64,000 bases of DNA from an uncultured Eubacteriales bacterium (GTDB taxonomy: Bacteria; Bacillota; Clostridia; Oscillospirales; Oscillospiraceae), in NCBI GenBank assembly GCA_900314485.1, contig OMVL01000001.1, positions 22,327 through 86,326 on the forward strand, read 5' to 3'. The notes below the pieces were generated by a model. That model was not told the origin of the DNA. It did no database searches and saw only the letters and a program-made list of their open reading frames with translations. How positions within the stretch are numbered: position 1 is the first letter of the stretch; each line of letters opens with the position of its first letter. Below are positions 1 to 7,762 of the stretch, in pieces. The position numbers were made by a program, and so were the translations under genes.

Positions 1-2
1 GG

Positions 3-1178
3 CAGTTCTTCCACGACGGAGCCAAGGGCGACCATCCCGCCTGGGACACCAAGTGCTTCAATTACGGCAAGGATGAGGTCATCCACTTCCTCCTGTCCAA
101 CCTGAAGTTCTGGATGACTGAGTATCACTTTGACGGCTTCCGCTTCGACGGCGTCACCTCCATGCTGTACCACGATCACGGCCTGGGTTCCGACTTCGAT
201 GACAACCACAAGTATTTCTCCATGAACACCCATGTGGAAGCCATCACCTACCTCCAGTTGGCTACCGAGCTGATCCATCAGGTGAATCCCGATTCCATCT
301 GCATTGCCGAGGATATGTCCGGCATGCCCGGTATGTGCCTGCCCATCCAGGACGGCGGCATCGGCTTTGACTACCGTCTGGGCATGGGTCTGCCTGATAT
401 GTGGATCCGCACCGTCAAGGAGCGGAAGGACGAGTTCTGGGACATCCAGCAGATGTGGGGCAATATGTGCCTGCGCCGTCCCGGCGAGGATACTGTGGCC
501 TATGTGGAGAGCCACGACCAGGCGCTGGTAGGCGACAAGACCATGATTTTCCGCCTGGCCGATGCCGCCATGTACACCGACATGCGCAAGGATTGCCATA
601 ATATGGTCATCGACCGTGCCATCGCACTGCACAAGATGATTCGTCTCTTCACTCTGGCAGGCGGCGGCGAGGCATACCTGAACTTCATGGGCAACGAGTT
701 CGGCCACCCCGAGTGGATCGACTTCCCCCGTGAGGGCAACGGCTGGAGCTTCCACTACTGCCGCCGCCAGTGGCACCTGCTGGACGACCCCGAGCTGAAA
801 TATCAGTGGCTGGGTGACTTTGACCGTGATATGATCGCATTGGCAAAGCGGAAGGATCTGTTTGCACAGCGCATGGCCGATCTGGAGTACATCAGCGGCG
901 AATTCCAGACCATCGCCTTCTACCGCAAGGGTCTGATTTTTGCCTTCAACTTCAGCCCCTCCCGCTCTCAGACCAGTGTCCTCATTCCTGTGCCCAACAA
1001 CGCCGACTACACCGTTGAGTTCAGCACTGACGACTGGAAATACGGCGGCAACGGCCTGGTGTATCACATGACCTATCCCGTCAAGGAGTTTGACGGTCGG
1101 TACTTCATTGAGCTGTACCTGCCTGCCCGTACTGCCATTGTCCTCAAGGAAGGCCGTATCCGCAAGGGCAAAAAGTAA
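3..1178 (+). CDS. glgB: 1,4-alpha-glucan branching enzyme, eukaryote-like GH13 (3' part only)
   Basis: The reading frame is open from the window edge to the TAA at 1176-1178, so only the last ~391 residues are present. The enzyme makes alpha-1,6 branches in glycogen in the cytoplasm. The visible part holds the GH13 catalytic core: FDGFRFDGVTS with the nucleophile Asp, then IAEDMSGMPG with the acid/base Glu, then YVESHDQALVGDK with the third catalytic Asp, followed by a beta-rich C-terminal domain. These motif forms resemble eukaryotic/GBE1-type branching enzymes (GH13_8) more than the usual bacterial GlgB. It is the last gene of its transcript, because a strong terminator follows. The symbol reflects function; the subfamily call is from motif memory. 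Confidence 0.93.
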   Translation, partial: QFFHDGAKGDHPAWDTKCFNYGKDEVIHFLLSNLKFWMTEYHFDGFRFDGVTSMLYHDHGLGSDFDDNHKYFSMNTHVEAITYLQLATELIHQVNPDSICIAEDMSGMPGMCLPIQDGGIGFDYRLGMGLPDMWIRTVKERKDEFWDIQQMWGNMCLRRPGEDTVAYVESHDQALVGDKTMIFRLADAAMYTDMRKDCHNMVIDRAIALHKMIRLFTLAGGGEAYLNFMGNEFGHPEWIDFPREGNGWSFHYCRRQWHLLDDPELKYQWLGDFDRDMIALAKRKDLFAQRMADLEYISGEFQTIAFYRKGLIFAFNFSPSRSQTSVLIPVPNNADYTVEFSTDDWKYGGNGLVYHMTYPVKEFDGRYFIELYLPARTAIVLKEGRIRKGKK

Positions 1179-1194
1179 ATGATAGATTTTATCT

Positions 1195-1230
1195 GCCGCC
1201 GGGGTCAGTCCCCGGCGGCGTCTTTTCTTT
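1195..1230 (+). terminator. Rho-independent terminator after the branching enzyme gene
   Basis: A perfect 10-bp GC-rich stem (1195-1204 with 1210-1219, GCCGCCGGGG arm) with a 5-nt loop is followed by the T-rich run TCTTTTCTTT. It lies 17 nt after the stop codon. Confidence 0.93.
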
Positions 1231-1285
1231 GTGGGATATGACACAGCTTTTTTCCATGAAAGCAGGGGAATTCACACTTCTGACA

Positions 1286-1315
1286 TTGACGCAGACGCAG
1301 ACAAAATGATAAAAT
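1286..1315 (+). promoter_or_regulatory. Putative sigma-A promoter for the methyltransferase/ECF genes
   Basis: TTGACG (1286-1291), an 18-nt spacer and TAAAAT (1310-1315) lie about 40 nt before the start codon at 1356, just after the upstream terminator. Confidence 0.5.
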
Positions 1316-1355
1316 AAAACGATTTGGTAACATTGATATATGGAGTATAACTATC

Positions 1356-2234
1356 ATGTGGATTGCAGATCAATGGAAAGATTATGAGCTGATCGACTGC
1401 GGCGGCGGCGAAAAGGTGGAGCGGTGGGGAGATACCGTTCTGGTCCGCCCCGATCCCCAGGCGATTTGGAATACTCCCCGCAGCCGCAAAGAGTGGAAAC
1501 GACCCCAAGGCCGCTATTTCCGCTCCAAGACCGGCGGCGGACATTGGGAAAAGCATGGCATGCCCGACAGCTGGCAGATCCGTTACGGGGACCTGACCTT
1601 TAAGATCGGCGCCATGAATTTTAAGCACACCGGCCTTTTTCCGGAGCAGGCTGCCAACTGGGACTTTGCCCGGCAGATGATCCGCTCCGCCGGCCGTCCG
1701 GTGAGCGTTCTCAATTTGTTTGCCTATACCGGCGGAGCCACTGTAGCCTGCGCCGCCGCCGGTGCCCAGGTCTGTCACGTAGACGCCGCCCGGGGCATGG
1801 TCTCCTGGGCGAGAGAGAACGCCGCCCTCTCCGGGCTGGAGAAGGCGCCCATCCGCTGGATCGTGGACGACTGCGCCAAGTTCGTCGAGCGTGAGATCCG
1901 CCGCGGCCGCCGCTATGACGCTGTGATCATGGACCCGCCCTCCTACGGCAGAGGTCCCTCCGGCGAGGTCTGGAAACTGGAGGAGAACCTCTATCCCTTC
2001 CTGGAGCTGGTAGTGCAGGTGCTCAGCGATCAGCCCCTGTTTTTCCTCATCAATTCCTATACCACCGGCCTTGCCCCCTCTGTCTTGGGCTATCTGCTCG
2101 ATACGCTGGTGACGCAGCGGCACGGCGGTCATTCCGAATGCGGCGAGCTGGGCCTGCCTGTGACGGCCAGCGGCCTTGTGCTGCCCTGCGGCTCCACCGG
2201 CCGGTGGATCTCTGAGCAGGGAAGAGGTAAGTAA
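1356..2234 (+). CDS. Class I SAM-dependent methyltransferase, RlmI/RlmK-like
   Basis: This 292-residue protein has a Rossmann methyltransferase fold. Motif I is visible as LNLFAYTGGATVACAAAG (about residues 115-132), followed by an acidic HVDAARGMVSWA segment that would bind the SAM ribose. The catalytic DPPSYGRG sits near residue 195. DPP[SK][YF] motifs are typical of the COG1092 group that methylates cytosine C5 or guanine N2 in 23S rRNA. Compared with E. coli RlmI it lacks the N-terminal PUA domain, so the exact target cannot be assigned. Its TAA abuts the ATG of ecfA1 with no gap, which suggests translational coupling. Confidence 0.8.
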   Translation: MWIADQWKDYELIDCGGGEKVERWGDTVLVRPDPQAIWNTPRSRKEWKRPQGRYFRSKTGGGHWEKHGMPDSWQIRYGDLTFKIGAMNFKHTGLFPEQAANWDFARQMIRSAGRPVSVLNLFAYTGGATVACAAAGAQVCHVDAARGMVSWARENAALSGLEKAPIRWIVDDCAKFVEREIRRGRRYDAVIMDPPSYGRGPSGEVWKLEENLYPFLELVVQVLSDQPLFFLINSYTTGLAPSVLGYLLDTLVTQRHGGHSECGELGLPVTASGLVLPCGSTGRWISEQGRGK

Positions 2235-3080
2235 ATGAGCAAAGAGATTATTGAGATCAAAGATGTGACCTTCCGCTACCCAGATGCGGAAAAAGAGACG
2301 CCGCTGGTACTAAACGGGGTCACGCTGTCCATCGAGCAGGGCAGCTTCGTCGCTGTTCTGGGCCACAACGGCTCTGGGAAGTCCACCCTTGCCAAGCACA
2401 TGAACGCCATCTATCTGCCTGAGGGCGGCGCCGTTTATGTGGACGGCATCCCTACCGCAGAGGAGGAGTGTTTGCTGGACATCCGCCGTACCGTTGGCAT
2501 GGTGTTCCAAAATCCGGATAACCAGATCGTGGCCAACGTGGTGGAGGAGGACGTGGCCTTTGCCCCGGAGAATCTGGGCGTGCCGCCTGAGGAGATCCGC
2601 AGGAGGGTAGACAGCACCCTTGAGCTGGTGGGCATGAGCAAGTACGCCAAACACGCCCCCCATCTGCTCTCCGGCGGCCAGAAGCAGCGCATTGCCATCG
2701 CCGGCGTCATCGCTATGGAGCCCCGCTGCATCGTTCTGGACGAGCCGACTGCCATGCTGGACCCCATCGGCCGGGAGGATGTGCTGCGCACCATCACCAA
2801 GCTGAATCGGGAGCAGGGCATCACGGTGGTACTCATCACCCACCACATGGACGAGGCCGCCATGGCAGACCGCCTGATCGTCATGGACCACGGCAAGGTC
2901 ATCCAGGACGGCCCGCCCCGTGAGGTGTTCCGGAATGTGGAAGAGCTGACCCGGCGTGGCCTGACCGTCCCGGAGACGGTGGGTCTTTTGGATCAGCTGA
3001 GAAAGAATGGGGTAGAGGTCCCTCTGGACGCCCTCTCCGTAGAGGAGTGCGCCCAGGCCATTTACGCCGCGCTGCACTAA
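2235..3080 (+). CDS. ecfA1: Energy-coupling factor transporter ATPase EcfA1
   Basis: This is one of two ABC ATPases that drive group II ECF importers for vitamins and metals. The 281-residue protein shows Walker A GHNGSGKST, Q-loop FQNPDNQIVANVVEEDVAF, signature LSGGQKQR and Walker B CIVLDEPTAMLDP, then an H-loop TTHHMDE-type segment. The FQNPDNQ form is characteristic of EcfA1/CbiO1. The gene starts immediately after the methyltransferase stop codon and precedes ecfA2 and ecfT, the usual order of a shared ECF module. No substrate-binding S component lies in the window, so it probably serves several S proteins encoded elsewhere. Confidence 0.95.
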   Translation: MSKEIIEIKDVTFRYPDAEKETPLVLNGVTLSIEQGSFVAVLGHNGSGKSTLAKHMNAIYLPEGGAVYVDGIPTAEEECLLDIRRTVGMVFQNPDNQIVANVVEEDVAFAPENLGVPPEEIRRRVDSTLELVGMSKYAKHAPHLLSGGQKQRIAIAGVIAMEPRCIVLDEPTAMLDPIGREDVLRTITKLNREQGITVVLITHHMDEAAMADRLIVMDHGKVIQDGPPREVFRNVEELTRRGLTVPETVGLLDQLRKNGVEVPLDALSVEECAQAIYAALH

Positions 3081-3153
3081 ATCGTCAAATTTCCATTCTC
3101 GACAGGGCTGTATCTCCCGAAGGAGAGCGGCACCGGAAAAGTGAGGAATCAGA

Positions 3154-4020
3154 TTGGAACCAATACTTGAACTCAGGCAGTTGAACTGCATTTACAGTCA
3201 GGGGACACCTTTTGAGCATCAGGCTCTGACGGATATTGATCTTTCCATCTATCCCGGTGAGTATATCGGCATCATGGGCCATACCGGCTCCGGCAAATCC
3301 ACCCTGATCCAGCATTTGAACGGACTGCTTAAGCCCACCTCCGGCCAGGTCCTGCTCCACGGCCGTGACATCTGGGAGAGCAAGGCCAGCGTCCGGGAGG
3401 CAAAATTCCATGTGGGTCTGGTGTTTCAGTACCCGGAGTATCAGCTCTTTGAGGAGACGGTCTATCAGGATATTGCCTTCGGCCCCAAGAACATGAAGCT
3501 GGGCCAGGAGGAGATCGACCGCCGGGTCCGTCAGTCCGCAGGCTTTGTGGGCCTGAGCGAGGAGCTGCTGCAAAAATCCCCCTTTGAGCTGTCCGGCGGC
3601 CAGAAACGCCGGGTGGCTATCGCAGGCGTCATCGCCATGGAGCCGGAGGTGCTGATTCTGGACGAGCCCACCGCCGGTCTGGACCCCGCCGGACGGGATG
3701 CCATTTTGGAGAATATCCGTGCTTATCACAAAGCCAATCACTCCACCATCATTCTGGTCTCCCACTCTATGGAGGAGCTTGCCCGCTCGGTGGAGCGCAT
3801 CGTGGTGGTCAATGACGGCGTCATTCCCTATGACGGCACCCCAAGAGAGGTGTTCTCTCACAGCAAAGAGCTGCGGCAGATGGGCCTGGGCATCCCCCAG
3901 GTGACTCAGGTGTTCCAGCGGCTGAAGGAGCTGGGCCTGCCCATTGAGGACGACTGCGTCTACACTATGGGCGAGGCCAGAGACGTCCTCTTGCGTCTGG
4001 CAGGAAAGGGGGCGGTGTAA
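3154..4020 (+). CDS. ecfA2: Energy-coupling factor transporter ATPase EcfA2
   Basis: This is the second ATPase of the ECF module, pairing with EcfA1. The 288-residue protein has Walker A GHTGSGKST, Q-loop FQYPEYQLFEETV, signature LSGGQKRR and Walker B VLILDEPTAGLDP. FQYPE is the usual EcfA2 variant. The start is a TTG at 3154, chosen because GAGGA at 3143-3147 is 6 nt upstream and the product then begins with the typical MEPILELRQLN strand. It follows ecfA1 after a 73-nt gap and its stop codon touches the ATG of ecfT. Confidence 0.95.
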   Translation: MEPILELRQLNCIYSQGTPFEHQALTDIDLSIYPGEYIGIMGHTGSGKSTLIQHLNGLLKPTSGQVLLHGRDIWESKASVREAKFHVGLVFQYPEYQLFEETVYQDIAFGPKNMKLGQEEIDRRVRQSAGFVGLSEELLQKSPFELSGGQKRRVAIAGVIAMEPEVLILDEPTAGLDPAGRDAILENIRAYHKANHSTIILVSHSMEELARSVERIVVVNDGVIPYDGTPREVFSHSKELRQMGLGIPQVTQVFQRLKELGLPIEDDCVYTMGEARDVLLRLAGKGAV

Positions 4021-4830
4021 ATGCTGAAGGACATTACCCTGGGCCAGTTTTTTCCCGGCGACACCGTAGTGCATCGCCTGGATCCCAGAACAAAGATCCT
4101 CATGGTCATACTCTATATCGTGGCTCTCTTTCAGGCCAAGTGGTTTGTGACCTACGGTATCCTGCTTGCCTTTCTCATTGCTGCCGTCCGACTGTCTAAG
4201 GTAGGAGCCAAGGCGCTGCTGCGGGGTATGAAGCCGGTGCTGTTCATTCTCATCTTTACCGGCGTTTTGAATCTGTTTTACAATACCACTGGCCGTGTGC
4301 TCGTTCAGTGGAGCATTTTCACCATCTCTACCGGCGGTATTCGCACGGCCTTCTTTATGGTGGTCCGGATCATGATGCTCATCTCCGGCACCTTCCTTTT
4401 GACCTATACCACATCGCCCATTCTGCTCACTGACGGCATCGAGAGCCTGCTGGGGCCGTTGAAGAAGCTCCGTGTCCCGGTGCACGAGCTGGCCATGATG
4501 ATGTCCATCGCTCTGCGCTTTATCCCCACCCTCATTGAGGAGACGGACAAGATCATGTCCGCCCAGAAGGCGAGAGGGGCAGACTTCGACTCCGGCAACC
4601 TGATCGACAAGGCCAAGGCGCTGATCCCCCTGCTGGTACCCTTGTTCGTCTCTGCCTTCCGCAGAGCGGACGAACTGGCAACGGCCATGGAGTGCCGCTG
4701 CTATCACGGCGGCGAGGGCCGCACCCGTCTGCGCCAGCTGGCCTATACCGGCAAAGACTGGATCACCCTGGCTCTGGGCATCGTCCTGCTGGCAGTGGTC
4801 TGCACTCTGGGCTACGGTTTTAATCTCTAA
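4021..4830 (+). CDS. ecfT: Energy-coupling factor transporter transmembrane protein EcfT
   Basis: The 269-residue membrane protein is the scaffold that links S components to EcfA1/EcfA2. It opens with the typical GQFFPGDTVVHRLDPRTKIL segment, has hydrophobic segments near residues 28-60, 70-85, 105-130 and a C-terminal helix at about 247-266. It carries the coupling helices: the first Ala-Arg-Gly motif is in SAQKARGADFDSG and the second region is AMECRCYHGGEGRTR, where Cys residues replace the outer positions of the common form. The ATG directly follows the ecfA2 stop codon, so translational coupling is likely. Confidence 0.94.
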   Translation: MLKDITLGQFFPGDTVVHRLDPRTKILMVILYIVALFQAKWFVTYGILLAFLIAAVRLSKVGAKALLRGMKPVLFILIFTGVLNLFYNTTGRVLVQWSIFTISTGGIRTAFFMVVRIMMLISGTFLLTYTTSPILLTDGIESLLGPLKKLRVPVHELAMMMSIALRFIPTLIEETDKIMSAQKARGADFDSGNLIDKAKALIPLLVPLFVSAFRRADELATAMECRCYHGGEGRTRLRQLAYTGKDWITLALGIVLLAVVCTLGYGFNL

Positions 4831-4858
4831 GAGACACCTGAGAACGGAAGGAGCAAAG

Positions 4859-5629
4859 ATGAGAAATATCGCCCTTCAGCTCATGTATGTGGGAACAGCC
4901 TATCACGGCTGGCAGAAGCAGAAAAATGCGGAGACGGTTCAGGAGACTCTGGAGCAGGCCATCTCCAAGGTGGTAAAGCACCCAGTGAAATTCACCGGGG
5001 CGGGCCGCACGGATGCGGGCGTCCACGCACGGGTCTATATCGCCAATTTCCGCACTACCTGCAATATTCCCTGCGGCCGGATGCCCCTGGCCTTCAACGC
5101 CCGTCTGCCGGAGGACATTGTGGTGGTCTCTGCCCGGGAGGTCTCCGAGGGCTTTAACGCCATCGGCTCCTGTATTCGTAAGGAATATACCTATCAGGTC
5201 TACAATTCCAGAATACGCAATGCCTTCTATGTGGATCGGGCCTACTTCTATCCAAAACACCTGGACGAACAGATCATGTCCGAAGCGGCTCAGGTTTTCG
5301 TCGGTACCCACGATTTTGCCGCCGTCCGGGATGTGGGCACCAATGTCCGTTCCACTGTCCGCACCGTACACTACTTTGATGTGGTACGGGAGGGGGACCT
5401 GATCACCTTAAAGGTCTGCGCCAACGGTTTTCTCTACAATATGGTCCGCATCATGGTAGGTACCGTGCTCTATGCGGCGGAGGGCAAGCTGACTCCGGAG
5501 GGCATTGCGGACATCCTCCGCAGAGGAAACCGGGTGGAGGCCGGCCCTACTGTCCCGCCGGGCGGCCTTTATATGACAAGACTCTGGTACAACGAACCCG
5601 TCGGTCTGGACACAGACCTGGAGGAATAA
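4859..5629 (+). CDS. truA: tRNA pseudouridine(38-40) synthase TruA
   Basis: The enzyme isomerises uridines 38, 39 and 40 in the tRNA anticodon stem. The catalytic loop GRTDAGVHA carries the nucleophile Asp52, and the later NGFLYNMVRIMVGT segment is the conserved C-terminal motif of the family. At 256 residues it has normal length. AAGGAG precedes the ATG at 4859. The ecfA1-ecfA2-ecfT-truA order is common in Firmicutes, where it usually follows ribosomal protein genes. Here the ribosomal genes are missing on both sides. Confidence 0.96.
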   Translation: MRNIALQLMYVGTAYHGWQKQKNAETVQETLEQAISKVVKHPVKFTGAGRTDAGVHARVYIANFRTTCNIPCGRMPLAFNARLPEDIVVVSAREVSEGFNAIGSCIRKEYTYQVYNSRIRNAFYVDRAYFYPKHLDEQIMSEAAQVFVGTHDFAAVRDVGTNVRSTVRTVHYFDVVREGDLITLKVCANGFLYNMVRIMVGTVLYAAEGKLTPEGIADILRRGNRVEAGPTVPPGGLYMTRLWYNEPVGLDTDLEE

Positions 5630-5633
5630 ACTC

Positions 5634-6839
5634 ATGGCAGATAAAAAGTTTGAAGCGGAAGCCGATACCGGCGAAGAGCAGATGCAGGAAAAAAGAGGGA
5701 TCGGTGCCCTGCGCATCCTGCTGCGGATCCTGACCTCTATCCTGACGGTCATCCTCATTGCGGTGGCCGTCCTGCTGGTGGTCAACCGGGACCGAATCAA
5801 TCTGGACTCTATCAAGCGCTATATGACATATCGGGCGCTGGAGACCAACGAGGAGGGCCTGGGTACCGCCTTTTCTGTCGGGGAGGAAAAGGTGCTGTCT
5901 TACGGCGTGCTGAATAACGCCTTGGTGCTTTGCAGCGAAAACCGGATCCAAATTTTCTCTGACCGGGGCAGCCAGTTTGAGGACATTTCCGTCTCCATGA
6001 AGCGGCCTGTCATCAGCACGGCAGGGGACTACGCCGTGGTGTATGACGCCGGCGGCAGCGACCTCTATCTTTTCTCCGACCGGCAGGAGATCTATCACTA
6101 CGCCACCGAGGGGGACTATGCCCTCATCTCCGCCCGTGTAAACGAACACGGCTGGATGTCGGTGGTGGAGGAGGCCTCCGGCTATAAGGGGGTCGTCACC
6201 GTATATGACGCCAGACAGGAGCCCCAGGTGACCGAGCGGATCTCCTCTCAATTCGTCATGGATGCGGCAGTGTCTGCGGACAATAAGCAGCTGGCGGTTC
6301 TCACCATCGGTCAGTCCGGAGCCAGCTTTCTCTCTACGCTGACCATGTACAGCACGACGGACGGCGAAGCGCAGGAGACCCAAACCTATACCAACGCCAC
6401 CATCATTGACATGCGCTGGGATCATTCCGGCGTCTGGCTCCAGCAGGAATACGGTGTCCAGCGCCTGAACAATCAGTACGAGCAGGTGGCCAACTGGCAG
6501 AATAATACCCTCTACCTGCAGGGCTATTCCCTCAGCGGGGAGGGCTATGCGGTGGAGTATTTCAGCCGCTATCGCTCCGGCACCACAGGACAGCTGGTGA
6601 TTATCGGCAGCAGCGGCAATGTGGCGGGTACCCTGAACGTGAACGAGGACATCCTGTCCCTGACCACCGCAGGGAAATATATCGCCGTTTTGACCCAATC
6701 CAAGCTGACGATCTACACCAGTGACTTTACGGAGTATGCCTCCGTGCCCAATACCACGGGTATCCTGCAGGCGCTGATGCGTGAGGACGGAACAGCCATT
6801 CTGGTCACGGCAGAGACTGCAAACGTCTACCTGCCCTGA
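5634..6839 (+). CDS. Membrane-anchored DUF5711-like protein, probable beta-propeller
   Basis: The 401-residue protein begins with a charged cytoplasmic stretch (residues 1-27) and a single transmembrane helix at about 28-50 (LLRILTSILTVILIAVAVLL). The remaining ~350 residues form short repeated beta-strand blocks, such as SENRIQIFSDRGSQ, GSDLYLFSDRQEIYHY and QSKLTIYTSDFTEY, each ending in a polar turn. This suggests a propeller-like domain outside the cell. The length and layout fit the DUF5711 family of Clostridia, whose function is not known. The ATG is 4 nt after the truA stop codon. The family name is from memory; the topology is what the sequence shows. Confidence 0.65.
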   Translation: MADKKFEAEADTGEEQMQEKRGIGALRILLRILTSILTVILIAVAVLLVVNRDRINLDSIKRYMTYRALETNEEGLGTAFSVGEEKVLSYGVLNNALVLCSENRIQIFSDRGSQFEDISVSMKRPVISTAGDYAVVYDAGGSDLYLFSDRQEIYHYATEGDYALISARVNEHGWMSVVEEASGYKGVVTVYDARQEPQVTERISSQFVMDAAVSADNKQLAVLTIGQSGASFLSTLTMYSTTDGEAQETQTYTNATIIDMRWDHSGVWLQQEYGVQRLNNQYEQVANWQNNTLYLQGYSLSGEGYAVEYFSRYRSGTTGQLVIIGSSGNVAGTLNVNEDILSLTTAGKYIAVLTQSKLTIYTSDFTEYASVPNTTGILQALMREDGTAILVTAETANVYLP

Positions 6840-6851
6840 TGGGAGTTTGCG

Positions 6852-7523
6852 ATGAATCTATTTGACATTATTATTTTGGCCGTCCTGGTCATTTTCACTC
6901 TGATGGGCGCCCGAAAGGGACTGATTATGACCATCTGCGGCCTGGTTGCGGCAGTGCTGGCCCTGACCGGCGCCAGACTGGCGGCAGATCAGTTTTCACC
7001 CGCTCTGGCCTATGCCATCGAGCCCAGTATTCGTGATGCGGTCTATTCCCAGATGGAGACCTCTGTCTCTCAGCAGACGGAAGGTCAGCAGCCCTTTCAA
7101 TGGGAAGAGGAGGACGGCGGCCTGTTGGAGCAGATTTTTGATTCTGACTTTTATCAGTACTTCATCGACTCGGTGGAGGTCACAGTCCAGGATCAGGTCC
7201 ACCAGGTCACAGCAAATGCCGCCGATGCGGTTGCGGCCTCTCTGGCCCGGAGCGTTGCATGGCTTTCGACCTATCTTCTGGCCTTCCTCCTCATCCTCTT
7301 TGCCGGCCACCTGCTGGGGCGGGCGCTGGATCTGGCGGCCCGCTTGCCCGGACTGCGGTTTGTCAATCGCTCCCTGGGCGGGCTGTGCGGCTTTTTACAG
7401 GGGGCGGTCATTGCGGCGGTGATCTGCTCTCTGGGCGTGGGCTTTGGCCTGATCCCCAAGGAGAGCGTGGAGAGCAGTACCCTTTTGGCGCTGTTTTCCG
7501 CATTCAGTACCATTTCCCTGTGA
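6852..7523 (+). CDS. CvpA-family membrane protein
   Basis: The 223-residue protein starts with MNLFDIIILAVLVIFTLMGARKGLIMTICGLVAAVLAL, the hallmark opening of CvpA/colicin V production-type proteins: a helix, a glycine-rich ARKGL turn and a second helix. Two further hydrophobic stretches follow at about residues 137-155 and 178-200, with a hydrophilic insert at about 58-110. The family has roles in surface remodelling but no settled biochemical function. It follows the DUF5711-like gene by 12 nt and is the last gene before the clpE promoter region. Confidence 0.8.
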   Translation: MNLFDIIILAVLVIFTLMGARKGLIMTICGLVAAVLALTGARLAADQFSPALAYAIEPSIRDAVYSQMETSVSQQTEGQQPFQWEEEDGGLLEQIFDSDFYQYFIDSVEVTVQDQVHQVTANAADAVAASLARSVAWLSTYLLAFLLILFAGHLLGRALDLAARLPGLRFVNRSLGGLCGFLQGAVIAAVICSLGVGFGLIPKESVESSTLLALFSAFSTISL

Positions 7524-7528
7524 TGAAT

Positions 7529-7556
7529 TTGCGAAAAGACGAAATTTGTTCATAAT
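7529..7556 (+). promoter_or_regulatory. Putative promoter of the clpE leader
   Basis: TTGCGA (7529-7534), a 16-nt spacer and CATAAT (7551-7556) lie just after the CvpA stop codon. If used, transcription would begin near 7563 and give a leader of almost 200 nt. No CtsR-type heptad repeat or CIRCE element was found around it. Confidence 0.4.
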
Positions 7557-7602
7557 TTTGTGATAAGCTAACAAAAAACTGGCGAGTCAGCTCCGTCTAT
7601 CA

Positions 7603-7617
7603 GGAGGAATCGTGTGA
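7603..7617 (+). promoter_or_regulatory. Start-stop element in the clpE leader
   Basis: GGAGG (7603-7607) sits 4 nt before a GTG codon (7612-7614) that is immediately followed by TGA (7615-7617). A ribosome starting here would have a stop codon in its A site at once. Start-stop elements of this kind are known regulatory uORFs in some genes. Whether this one is used is inference. It is followed by a 6-bp hairpin (GATCAC 7620-7625 with GTGATC 7629-7634) and another (CTGCGG 7660-7665 with CCGCAG 7671-7676). Confidence 0.35.
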
Positions 7618-7684
7618 CAGATCACGCTGTGATCGCATTTGAGGCGTACTGCTCACCCCCTGCGGGGCAACCGCAGCGCATGCC

Positions 7685-7762
7685 AAAATCTCCATCTGCC
7701 GCTTATGGAGATTTTTATTGTGATCGGTGCTGACATGAAGCGGCAGAATGGAGATTTTTATG
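7685..7762 (+). promoter_or_regulatory. Putative RNA switch covering the clpE ribosome binding site
   Basis: The segment 7685-7704 is complementary to 7738-7758 over 20 bp with a single bulged A at 7747, forming a hairpin with a 33-nt loop that would bury both GGAG (7750-7753) and part of the region up to the ATG at 7760. The first 11 nt (AAAATCTCCAT, 7685-7695) can instead pair with 7705-7715 in an 11-bp hairpin with a 9-nt loop, leaving the ribosome binding site free. This is possible because ATGGAGATTTTTAT occurs twice, at 7705-7718 and 7748-7761. The structures are mutually exclusive. A role as thermosensor or attenuator is inference. Confidence 0.6.

Noticed and set aside
3085-4707. Long antisense frame (540 codons) across ecfA2-ecfT
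   Set aside because: The plus-strand genes have full ECF motifs; the antisense product is His/Gln-rich with no domain and no start signal.
7524-7759. CtsR or CIRCE heat-shock operator before clpE
   Set aside because: No GGTCAAA-type tandem heptads or TTAGCACTC/GAGTGCTAA pair could be found in the leader.
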